In this document: in pieces, positions 32,348 through 39,731 of the stretch
How the letters are laid out: the number at the start of each line of letters is the position of its first letter
How positions within the stretch are numbered: the first letter of the stretch is position 1
DNA from: Actinoallomurus liliacearum
GTDB taxonomy: Bacteria > Actinomycetota > Actinomycetes > Streptosporangiales > Streptosporangiaceae
Length of the DNA: 64,000 bases
Reading direction: 5' to 3'
Assembly: GCF_039542035.1 (NCBI RefSeq)
Contig: NZ_BAABHJ010000011.1
Location: forward strand, 72,262-136,261
Translations under genes and position numbers: made by a program
Notes under the pieces: generated by a model
The model's input: the letters and a program-made list of their open reading frames with translations, nothing else
The model's database searches: none
What the model was told of the DNA's origin: nothing

Positions 32348-33642
32348 TTGTTGTAGCGCTCCAGGACCTTGTTGCCGTCCTCGGTCAGCTTCTGCGCCAA
32401 CTGGTCGATCGTGATCTTGTTGGCGAAGTAGGACTGCAGGGCCGGCGTCGCCACCTTGCTCTTGAACTCGTCGAAGCCGTTGACCTTGAGGTACGGCGCG
32501 AGGATCAGGCTCTTGGCCGAGGCGGTCGCGACGTTCCAGCCGTTCTTGTCGGTGGTCAGCGACGGGTCCTGCGCGGCCGTCTTGCTCGTCGGGATCAACC
32601 AGTCACCCTTGGCCAGGTCCACCTGGTGCTGCCCGTTCAGGAACCAGGAGATGAACTTCATCGACTCCTTGGGGTGCTTGCTGTCGGCGGCGACCGACAG
32701 CGTCTGCGAGATCGCGCCCTGCTGGGTCGTCTGGCCCTTCAGCGGCGGGATCGTCACCCACTGGAAGCCGTTCGGCGCCTGCTCGACGACCTGCTGGCGC
32801 AGGTAGATCCCGGCGGGCACCATCGCGTACTTGCCCGCGTAGAACCCGGGGAGCGGGTCGGTCGTGCCCATGCCGAGCGTCGACGGGTCGGCGGTCTTGT
32901 CCTTGTAGAGCTGGTCGTGGATCCGCTGCAGGACCTCCTTCTCCTGCGGGCCGACCTTGACCGTCGTCTTGCCGCCGGAGGTCTGGAAGAACGTGCCGCC
33001 GAAGTTCAGCGAGAGGTTGAGCACCTTGTTCACCGGCGACTTGAGCGGCCACGCGATGCCGTACCGCTTGCCGACGGTGAGCTTCTTGCTGATCTGCTGA
33101 AACTCGTCCCAGGTCCAGGGGTTGTCCGCCGTGGGGATGCGCACCTTGGCGGCGTCGAGCATCTTCTTGTTGGCGAGGATGACCTGCGACTCCTGCAGGA
33201 ACGGCACCCCGTAGATCCCCTGCCCGCCCTGGCCGTCGAACGTCGCGGTGCCCCAGGCGGCGTCCGGGATGTCGTTCTTCAGCTCGGTCGGGATCAGCTT
33301 GGTCAGGTCCGCGAGGTAGCCCTGCCCGGCGAACCCGGCGAGGGCGGACGAGTCGTCATGGATGACGTCCGGCGGGTCGCCTCCCTCGAAGGAGGTCACC
33401 AGCTGGTCGTTGACGTTGTCCCAGCTGCCCTGGACGTACTGGACCTGGATCTTCGGATTGGCCTTGTTCCACTCGGCGACGAGCCGCTTGTTGGCGGCCA
33501 GCGAGTCCTTCTGCCAGGCCAGGCTCAGGAACTTCAGGGTGACCGGCTTTCCGGAGTCGTTGCCGCCCCCGGAACAGCCGGCGGTCAGGCCGATGACGGT
33601 GGCAGCGGCGACCGCGAACGCGGAGCGAAGACCGCGACGCAT
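32344..33642 (-). CDS. Sugar-type ABC transporter substrate-binding lipoprotein
   Basis: A 432-residue family 1 (MalE-like) solute-binding protein with a lipobox at about residue 23 (GLTAGC). Blocks such as VTLKFLSLAWQKDSLAANKRLVAEWNKANP and the C-terminal domain are typical of carbohydrate importers. It captures an extracellular glycoside or nucleoside-like molecule for the two permeases upstream. No ATPase gene is present, as is common in actinomycetes, which share an MsiK-type ATPase encoded elsewhere. Its stop overlaps the start of DraG paralogue D. Confidence 0.92.
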   Translation of the reverse strand: MRRGLRSAFAVAAATVIGLTAGCSGGGNDSGKPVTLKFLSLAWQKDSLAANKRLVAEWNKANPKIQVQYVQGSWDNVNDQLVTSFEGGDPPDVIHDDSSALAGFAGQGYLADLTKLIPTELKNDIPDAAWGTATFDGQGGQGIYGVPFLQESQVILANKKMLDAAKVRIPTADNPWTWDEFQQISKKLTVGKRYGIAWPLKSPVNKVLNLSLNFGGTFFQTSGGKTTVKVGPQEKEVLQRIHDQLYKDKTADPSTLGMGTTDPLPGFYAGKYAMVPAGIYLRQQVVEQAPNGFQWVTIPPLKGQTTQQGAISQTLSVAADSKHPKESMKFISWFLNGQHQVDLAKGDWLIPTSKTAAQDPSLTTDKNGWNVATASAKSLILAPYLKVNGFDEFKSKVATPALQSYFANKITIDQLAQKLTEDGNKVLERYNK

Positions 33643-33654
33643 GGGTACCTCCTA

Positions 33655-34473
33655 CTAACCCTTGACGGCGCCGGCGGTAAGGCCCGAGCGGAGCCGGCGT
33701 TGGATGATGGCGAAGAAAATGAGGCTGGGAATGGTGGCCAACAGGGACGCGGCGGCCAGCGGGCCGAGCCGGGCGGCCTGCTCCGCGCCAGTGAACTTCA
33801 CCAGCGTCAGCGGCAGGGTCGCCTTGTCCGGGTCCTTGAGGATCACCAGGGCGAAGAAGAACTCGTTCCACGAGGAGATGAAGGAGAACAGCAGGGCGGC
33901 GACGACCCCGGGAGCCAGTAGCGGCGCGACGACGCTGACCAGCGTCCGCACCCGCCCGGCGCCGTCGACGGAGGCGGCCTCCTCCAACTCGCGGGGAACC
34001 CCGCGGACGTACCCCTGCAGCATCCACAGCGCGAACGGCAGGACGAAGGTGACGTGCACGAGGACCAGCCCGGGCAGCGTGTTCACCAGGTCGAGCCGGC
34101 GCAGGATGATGAAGAGCGGGATGATGATCAGCACGACCGGGAAGACCTGGCTGACGAGCACCCAGCCGATCGCGATCCGGTTGAACACCGAACGCCGTCG
34201 CGCCAGCGCGTACGCCGCAGGGAGCGCGATGACCACGGTCAGCACCGCGACGGAGACGGCGACGATCAGGCTGCGGACCGCGCTGCCGGTGAGGTCCTGC
34301 GCGGCGAACGCGTCGCTGAAGTTGCGCAGCGTCGGGTGCTTCGGGATCCAGCGCGGGTGCAGGGTCGCCATCTCGCGCGGCGTCTTGAACGCCGTCGACA
34401 GCAGCCACAGCAGCGGGAAGGCCAGGAAGACGATGTAGCCGAGCAGCCCGGCGTACTTCAGGGTGCTTTTCAC
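33655..34473 (-). CDS. Sugar-type ABC transporter permease (MalG-like)
   Basis: A 272-residue membrane protein with six spans and the EAA loop RELEEAASVDGAGRVRTLVSVVAPLLAPG. GTG start with AAGGAG upstream overlaps the preceding permease stop (GTGA). Together with the MalF-like protein it forms the channel of the importer. A 12-base gap separates it from the substrate-binding gene. Confidence 0.92.
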   Translation of the reverse strand: MKSTLKYAGLLGYIVFLAFPLLWLLSTAFKTPREMATLHPRWIPKHPTLRNFSDAFAAQDLTGSAVRSLIVAVSVAVLTVVIALPAAYALARRRSVFNRIAIGWVLVSQVFPVVLIIIPLFIILRRLDLVNTLPGLVLVHVTFVLPFALWMLQGYVRGVPRELEEAASVDGAGRVRTLVSVVAPLLAPGVVAALLFSFISSWNEFFFALVILKDPDKATLPLTLVKFTGAEQAARLGPLAAASLLATIPSLIFFAIIQRRLRSGLTAGAVKG

Positions 34474-35420
34474 CGGGCGCTCTCCTTCATCTGGCGCCAG
34501 AGGTAGAAGCCGAGGACGACGAGCACGACGAGGGTGATCGCGACGCCGAGCGCCGCCGCGTACCCGAAGAACCCGTAGCGGAACGCCTCCTCGTACGCGA
34601 ACAGCATCGGCAGGCGCGTACGGCCGCCGGGGCCGCCCTGCGTCAGCGCGTAGACCATGGCGAACTGGTTGATGTTCCACACGAAGTCCAGCGCGGTGAT
34701 CGTGACGATCACCGTCCTCAGCTGCGGAAGTGTCACGTTCCAGAAGCGGTGCCACACGCTCGCGCCGTCGACGGCGGCGGCCTCGTGCAGTTCCTTCGGC
34801 ACGCCCTGCAGCCCGGCGAGCAGCACCACGGTGGTCTGCGGCATCCCGGTCCAGACGCCGACGACGATGATCGCCGGCAGCGCGGTACTGAAGTTGTTGA
34901 GCCAGTCGACGTTGTGGTCGAGGATGTGCAGGTCCTGCAGGATCGCGTTGAGGATGCCGGCGTTGGGGTGGTACACCAGCCGCCAGATCAGCCCGATCAC
35001 GATCGGCGGCATCGCCCACGGCGCCATCGCCAGCACCCGCGCGAACGTGCGGAACCGGAGGTTCTGGTTCAGCAGCAGCGCCAGGCCGAGCGCGGCCAGG
35101 AACTGCAGCACCGTGACGCTGACCGCCCAGATCAGACCGATCTTGAACGACGACCAGAAGTCGGTGTCCGCGAGGACGTCACCGAAGTTCTTCAGTCCGA
35201 CGAAGGAGATGACGGCGTTCCGGCCGCCGCGCGCGTCCGTGAACGACAGGTAGATGCCGTACAGCAGCGGCCCGAGGCTGAACAGCAGGACCGGTATGAG
35301 GGCCGGCAGCAGCAGGAGCAGCGTCCCCCGGTCGCCTCTGGGGCGCGGCCTCGGGCCTGACGCCGGGCGTCCGGCTCGAGAGGGGCGGGCGGCGGGCCGG
35401 GTTGCGGTCACTGGGCTCAC
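34470..35420 (-). CDS. Sugar-type ABC transporter permease (MalF-like)
   Basis: A 316-residue permease with an Arg/Pro-rich cytoplasmic start (about 1-30) and six spans. EAA loop KELHEAAAVDGASVWHRFWNVTLPQL. GTG at 35420 preceded by GGAGGG and overlapping the LacI stop (GTGA). First transporter gene of the operon. Confidence 0.92.
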   Translation of the reverse strand: MSPVTATRPAARPSRAGRPASGPRPRPRGDRGTLLLLLPALIPVLLFSLGPLLYGIYLSFTDARGGRNAVISFVGLKNFGDVLADTDFWSSFKIGLIWAVSVTVLQFLAALGLALLLNQNLRFRTFARVLAMAPWAMPPIVIGLIWRLVYHPNAGILNAILQDLHILDHNVDWLNNFSTALPAIIVVGVWTGMPQTTVVLLAGLQGVPKELHEAAAVDGASVWHRFWNVTLPQLRTVIVTITALDFVWNINQFAMVYALTQGGPGGRTRLPMLFAYEEAFRYGFFGYAAALGVAITLVVLVVLGFYLWRQMKESAR

Positions 35421-36424
35421 GAAGCTCCCTCCGTCGAGGCGCGTACGACGAGCGTGGGCTCGACCGTGACGATCCGGGGCGCGGCGGCGCCGTCTTCCAG
35501 CCGGTCGAGGAGCAGTTCGGCGGCCCGCCGGCCGCGCTCGGCCGACCCGAGACTGACGCTGGTGAGCGTCGGCCAGGCCGCGGTAGCCAGCTCGGTGTCG
35601 TCCATGCCGACCAGCGCGACGTCCTCCGGCACCCGCAGGCGCTCCTCCCGGAGGGCGTCGAGCGCGCCGAGCGCGATCAGGTCGTTGGCGCACAGGAGCG
35701 CGTCCGGCCGGGAGCGTTCGAGGAGGCGGTGCGCCGCCCGGGCGCCCGCGGCCCGGTAGAAGTCGCCGACCTCCACCAGGTCCGGGTCGTACGGCAGGCC
35801 GAGCGCGGCCAGCGCGTCGGTGTACGCGGCGGCGCGCGCCGCGCCCGGGATCGTGTCGAGCGGGCCGTTGAGGAAGCCGATGCTCCGCCGCCCGAGGCCG
35901 TACAGATGCTCCAGGGCCAGCCGCACGCCGGTCCGCGAGTCGGTCCGCACGTTGTCGACCGGGGTGTCCTGGGGCACCGAGCCGATCACGACGACCGGTG
36001 CCGGCGCGCCGGCCAGCAGGTCGAGGTGCTGCTGCGCGAAACCGCGCAGCGGGCTGATGATGAGCCCGTCGGCGTAACGCTCCCCCAGCCGCCGGAGCAC
36101 GTCGAGCTCGTCGTCGACGTCGCCGTCGGTCGAGTGCAGGACCAGGCGGTACCCGGCGGCCTTCAGCACGGGCTGGATCTCCCGGACCATCGCGACGTAC
36201 GTCGGGTTGCCGATGTCGGCCATCGCGAACGCGACCTGGTACGTGCGGTTGGACTTGAGCGAGCGGGCCGCGGCGTTCGGCACGTAGCCGAGCTCGTCGG
36301 CCGCGGCCATCACCTTCCGTATGGTGTCCTCGCGGGTCGGCAGCCCGTTCAGCACGCGCGACACCGAAGCGATCGAGACCCCCGCACGCGCGGCGATCGT
36401 CGTGATCGTCGGTCCCTGAGCCAC
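35417..36424 (-). CDS. LacI-family regulator of the DraG/ABC operon
   Basis: A 335-residue LacI/GalR protein. Helix-turn-helix (about 6-50): TITTIAARAGVSIASVSRVLNGLPTREDTIRKV with the hinge YVPNAAARSLKSN, then the two-lobe sensor domain. GTG start with GGAGGG five bases upstream. It heads the operon, so it is autoregulated, and the twin GTAAACGTTTAC palindromes 62-107 bases upstream are the obvious operators. Those boxes also lie upstream of the divergent fifth DraG paralogue. The inducer is probably the imported compound or its breakdown product. Confidence 0.93.
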   Translation of the reverse strand: MAQGPTITTIAARAGVSIASVSRVLNGLPTREDTIRKVMAAADELGYVPNAAARSLKSNRTYQVAFAMADIGNPTYVAMVREIQPVLKAAGYRLVLHSTDGDVDDELDVLRRLGERYADGLIISPLRGFAQQHLDLLAGAPAPVVVIGSVPQDTPVDNVRTDSRTGVRLALEHLYGLGRRSIGFLNGPLDTIPGAARAAAYTDALAALGLPYDPDLVEVGDFYRAAGARAAHRLLERSRPDALLCANDLIALGALDALREERLRVPEDVALVGMDDTELATAAWPTLTSVSLGSAERGRRAAELLLDRLEDGAAAPRIVTVEPTLVVRASTEGAS

Positions 36425-36485
36425 GGCTTCCCTCCGGCCTCGCCCACGAGTGCGCGCAGCACCCGTGGTTGTCGTTCTTGTTGCC

Positions 36486-36497
36486 GTAAACGTTTAC
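36486..36497. promoter_or_regulatory. LacI-type operator, copy 1 (GTAAACGTTTAC)
   Basis: Perfect 12-bp palindrome between the divergent LacI operon and the fifth DraG-type gene, centred 32 bp (about three helical turns) from copy 2. Confidence 0.8.
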
Positions 36498-36515
36498 AGA
36501 CCGCTGAAGCGGCTT

Positions 36516-36531
36516 CCGTAAACGTTTACGG
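36516..36531. promoter_or_regulatory. LacI-type operator, copy 2
   Basis: Perfect 16-bp palindrome CCGTAAACGTTTACGG containing the same 12-bp core as copy 1. The helical phasing of the two suggests cooperative binding by the adjacent LacI regulator. Confidence 0.8.
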
Positions 36532-36683
36532 GAGTGAGGAGTATGAAACACGGCGGAAACCGTCCACGTCAAGAGGCGGACCGGAAGACGGGCCCGCACG
36601 GCTCGGTGAGACACGGCCGGACGGACCCGGCCGGCCGCCTTTACGTAGTAAGTTCGTCCCGGCGTCCGCTACCGTGACGGGCG

Positions 36684-37556
36684 ATGACCGCTCTCGCCTC
36701 CCTCGCGGGGCTGTCCGTCGGCGACGCGTTCGGCGCCCAGTTCTTCGCCACCGAGAACCGCCCGTTGCTCCTCGACGAGACCGCCGTGCCGCCCGCTCCC
36801 TGGCCGTGGACGGACGACACCGAGATGGCCTGCAACCTCCTCGACGTCCTGCACCGGCACGGTGAGGTGAACCGCGACGCCCTCGCCGCCGCGTTCGCCG
36901 ACCGGTACGACCCCTATCGCGGGTACGGACCGGGCACCGTCGTCCTCCTGCGGGCGCTCCGCGACGGCGAGTCCTGGCGCACCGTCTCCCCCGCACAGTT
37001 CGGCGGTCGCGGGTCGATGGGCAACGGAGCCGCCATGCGCGTCGCGCCGCTCGGCGCCTACTACCCCGGTGACCTCGAACGCGTCGCGCTGGAGGCGGCC
37101 GCCTCGGCCGTCGTCACGCACGCGCATCCCGAAGGCGTCGCCGGCGCGGTGGCGGTCGCCGTCGCCGCGTCGTACGTCACGCGCGAAGACGCGGACGGGC
37201 TCCTCGACGCGGTCCTCACGCACACCCCGCGCGGTGCCGTGCACGACGGCGTCCAGCGGGCGGCGGGCCTGCTCGACCGGACCCGGGAGGAGGCGGCGTA
37301 CGAACTCGGCAACGGTTCCCGGGTCCTCGCCGCGGACACCGTGCCGTTCTGCCTGTGGGCCGCCGTCCGCCACCTGTCCGACTACGAGCGGGCGGTGCGC
37401 ACCTGCGTGGCCGTCGGCGGGGACATCGACACGACCGCAGCGATCACCGGCGGCATCGTCGCGGCCCACACGGGCGTGGACGGCATTCCTTCTGCGTGGC
37501 TGGCGGCCCGCGAGCCCCTGCCCGACTGGATCGCGGAGTCCGGGGCGCGGCACTGA
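36684..37556 (+). CDS. ADP-ribosylglycohydrolase family protein E (divergent)
   Basis: A 290-residue DraG/ARH-fold enzyme, the shortest of the five. Motifs are intact: LAGLSVGDAFGAQFF, WPWTDDTEMACNLL and VAVGGDIDTTAAITGGIVAAHTG. It is divergent from the LacI/ABC/DraG operon and shares its operator region, so all five paralogues are likely co-induced. The ATG at 36684 has only a weak GACGGGCG upstream. A hairpin terminator follows. Confidence 0.9.
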   Translation: MTALASLAGLSVGDAFGAQFFATENRPLLLDETAVPPAPWPWTDDTEMACNLLDVLHRHGEVNRDALAAAFADRYDPYRGYGPGTVVLLRALRDGESWRTVSPAQFGGRGSMGNGAAMRVAPLGAYYPGDLERVALEAAASAVVTHAHPEGVAGAVAVAVAASYVTREDADGLLDAVLTHTPRGAVHDGVQRAAGLLDRTREEAAYELGNGSRVLAADTVPFCLWAAVRHLSDYERAVRTCVAVGGDIDTTAAITGGIVAAHTGVDGIPSAWLAAREPLPDWIAESGARH

Positions 37557-37571
37557 GTCACCGTCGGAGAG

Positions 37572-37621
37572 ACGCCGGGGCCACCCGGCGCTCCCACACC
37601 GTTCGGTGGCGGCCCCGGCGT
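37572..37621 (+). terminator. Terminator after DraG-type gene E
   Basis: Arms ACGCCGGGGCC and GGCCCCGGCGT, 11 bp, beginning 15 bases after the stop; an inner small stem is possible in the 28-base loop. Confidence 0.65.
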
Positions 37622-37691
37622 TCTATCCGTCCAGTCGCCGCAGGGCCGGGAAAGGTTGCCGTTCAACCAGAGACTTTCGAACATGACGAAA

Positions 37692-37740
37692 GGGCACCGG
37701 GGTCACGGCGCTCCCACCGTAGGGTCCGACCCCGGTGCCC
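37692..37740. terminator. Second intergenic hairpin
   Basis: Perfect 13-bp arms GGGCACCGGGGTC and GACCCCGGTGCCC with a 23-base loop. Together with the hairpins at 37572 and 37811 it fills most of this 334-base gap between convergent genes, in which I see no gene. Confidence 0.5.
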
Positions 37741-37810
37741 AGTCCTTCGATCGCCCCGGGAAGGTCACTCTCCGGGGCTTCCCCGCGTGGCCGCAGGGCT
37801 TCCTGGTGGG

Positions 37811-37847
37811 CCGGGCGGAGGCGACATGAGGCACCGCCTCCGCCCGG
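37811..37847 (-). terminator. Terminator after GH6
   Basis: Perfect 13-bp arms CCGGGCGGAGGCG and CGCCTCCGCCCGG with an 11-base loop, starting 43 bases beyond the GH6 stop. Confidence 0.75.
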
Positions 37848-37890
37848 CGTCGGTGGCGCGGGTCAGGCCCGCGTCATGGCGACCGGTGTC

Positions 37891-39612
37891 CTACTGCACC
37901 GGCGGGTAGGCGTTCTGCAGGAGCTGGTGGAACATCGCGGAGAACCAGTGACCGGACAGCGGGGCGTTCGCCATGGCACCGGTCGGGCTATTGCCGTTGC
38001 GCGCGTTCCCGCCGTAGGTCGGGTCGCACATCTGGTCGAAGCCCTTGCCCTCGTCGTTCGGGATGCTGGTGCTCGACCCGTCGGACTCGCCCGGCGGCTT
38101 GACCCACGCGTAGGCGTCGAAGCCGGCGGCCGGAGCGGCGGTCGGCCGGGCGCCCAGGCCGGAGCCGGACTGGTTGCACCAGTCACCGACGTGCGGCCGG
38201 CGGTCGACGCGCTCGGCGTTGACCTGGGTGTTGATGTCACTCGCCGTGCTCGGTCCGGTCGGCCGGGCCGACCCGCCCCAGCCGTTGCGGGAGGTGTCGA
38301 TCACCATGCCGATGCTCGACGGGAAGCCGTCGGAGATCAGCTGCTGACGGAAGGCCGCGCCGAAGCTCGACTCGTCTACGTAGTAGTTCCAGTCCACCCA
38401 GGTCGACGCGCGGGTCTGGTCGTTGACCGGCAGGTACGGCTCAGTGGTCGGAGAGTAGTTGGCGGTGTTGATGACGAAGCCGTCGACGCTGTTGACGCCC
38501 GCCGTGGTGCCCTTGGCGACCGTGGCGAACAGCTGCGCGGCGGGCCCGAAGTTGCTGTCCCAGCCGAGCCAGCCATGGTGGCCGGCGTCGAGGTAGGTGT
38601 AGACGTTGCTGATCGCGTGCAGCTTGTTCAGCGCGTACTGGACGCCCTTCACATAGTTGCCGTTCTGCTGCATCGTCTGGCACTGGGTGGTCGCGGTGTT
38701 GCCGCTGACGTTGGTGACCAGGTTCGGCAGCGAGTCGGGCTCGATGTAGGTGACGATCTTGAGGTTCGCGTACTTCGAGTCGCTCATGATCGAGGCGATC
38801 GGGTCGATGTACTCGGTCTGGTAGCGGCCGATGTCCGTCGGGCCGAGTTCGCCGTTGGAGGCGAGCGCCGCGCAGTCACGACCGGGCAGGTCGTAGATGA
38901 CGAACTGCGCATAGCTCGCGCCCTGCGCCACAGCGGCGTCGAGGTGGGCGCGCAGGCCCATCCCGCCGTTGACTCCGTTGATCGCCGCGATGCGGTCCAG
39001 CCACACGGCGGTCGGCTGGTTGGCGATCGCACTTCCGCCGTCGTTCTTGGCCTCGGTGGACCATTCGGAGTTCACGTAGCCCTTGCCGCCGGTGAACGGG
39101 TTGTCGGCGTGCGATCCGCCGTTTCCGGGCGGAGTGGGCGTCGGGGTCGGCGTGGGCGTCGGGGTACCGCCTCCGGCGGACCCGGTGCAGGTCGTGCCGT
39201 TGAGGGTGAAGGACGTCGGGGCGTCATTCGTCCCGGAGTAGGAGGCGTTGAAGCCCAGCGACGTCGACGCGTTGGTGGCGAGGCTGCCGTTGTAGGACAG
39301 GCTCTTCACCGTCACGTGCTTGCCGGACTGGGAGAACGTCCCGCTCCAGCCCTGGGTGACCTGCTGGTTCCCGGCGAAGTCCCACTCCAGGGTCCAGGAG
39401 CTGAGCGAGTCGCCGAGGTTGGTGATCCCGATGTTCGCGGTGAAGCCGTTGTTCCACTGGTTCACCGACCAGGTCACCTTACAGCCAGCGGCCGCGTGGG
39501 CCCGGCCCATGCCGAACAGCACGGAGACGAGGCCGAGCAGCAGCGCGGCGATCGCCACGACTGCCCGGTCCATCCGCGGCGCGACGCCGCGGCGGGGGTT
39601 GACTTTCAACAA
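37891..39612 (-). CDS. Secreted CBM2-GH6 cellulase
   Basis: A 573-residue exported cellulase. Signal peptide about 1-40; CBM2 cellulose-binding module about 41-144 (CKVTWSVNQWNNGFTANI, conserved Trps, disulfide Cys at both ends); Pro-Thr linker about 148-165; GH6 catalytic domain to the end with YDLPGRDCAALASNGE, VIDTSRNGWGG and KPPGESDG (catalytic Asp). GH6 members are inverting endoglucanases or cellobiohydrolases acting from the non-reducing end, complementing GH48. I chose a TTG start at 39612 because AGGAGG lies eight bases upstream; the ATG at 39573 lacks a ribosome site. It follows GH48 after a strong terminator and has an 11/14 CebR-like box upstream. Confidence 0.93.
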   Translation of the reverse strand: MLKVNPRRGVAPRMDRAVVAIAALLLGLVSVLFGMGRAHAAAGCKVTWSVNQWNNGFTANIGITNLGDSLSSWTLEWDFAGNQQVTQGWSGTFSQSGKHVTVKSLSYNGSLATNASTSLGFNASYSGTNDAPTSFTLNGTTCTGSAGGGTPTPTPTPTPTPPGNGGSHADNPFTGGKGYVNSEWSTEAKNDGGSAIANQPTAVWLDRIAAINGVNGGMGLRAHLDAAVAQGASYAQFVIYDLPGRDCAALASNGELGPTDIGRYQTEYIDPIASIMSDSKYANLKIVTYIEPDSLPNLVTNVSGNTATTQCQTMQQNGNYVKGVQYALNKLHAISNVYTYLDAGHHGWLGWDSNFGPAAQLFATVAKGTTAGVNSVDGFVINTANYSPTTEPYLPVNDQTRASTWVDWNYYVDESSFGAAFRQQLISDGFPSSIGMVIDTSRNGWGGSARPTGPSTASDINTQVNAERVDRRPHVGDWCNQSGSGLGARPTAAPAAGFDAYAWVKPPGESDGSSTSIPNDEGKGFDQMCDPTYGGNARNGNSPTGAMANAPLSGHWFSAMFHQLLQNAYPPVQ

Positions 39613-39635
39613 GGGTGTGTCCTCCTCAGGACGGT

Positions 39636-39649
39636 TCGGAGCGCTTCCG
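39636..39649. promoter_or_regulatory. Degenerate CebR-like box upstream of GH6
   Basis: TCGGAGCGCTTCCG matches the TGGGAGCGCTCCCA CebR consensus at 11 of 14 positions, with the AGCGCT core intact. It lies 24 bases before the TTG start of GH6, so this gene may have its own regulated promoter. Confidence 0.5.
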
Positions 39650-39693
39650 GGGTCGGAACGGCTCCATCGGGCGGGGCGGAGGGGGCGTGGGGT

Positions 39694-39725
39694 GCTCCGG
39701 GGGCGCCGGCCGGCGCCCCCGGAGC
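39694..39725 (-). terminator. Terminator after GH48
   Basis: A 32-bp perfect palindrome (arm GCTCCGGGGGCGCCGG) beginning 7 bases after the GH48 stop. Very stable hairpin between GH48 and GH6. Confidence 0.8.
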
Positions 39726-39731
39726 GGTCGA

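Noticed and set aside
32344..35420. Missing ATPase of the sugar importer as evidence of a broken operon
   Set aside because: Actinomycete sugar importers commonly share one MsiK-type ATPase encoded elsewhere, so absence is normal.
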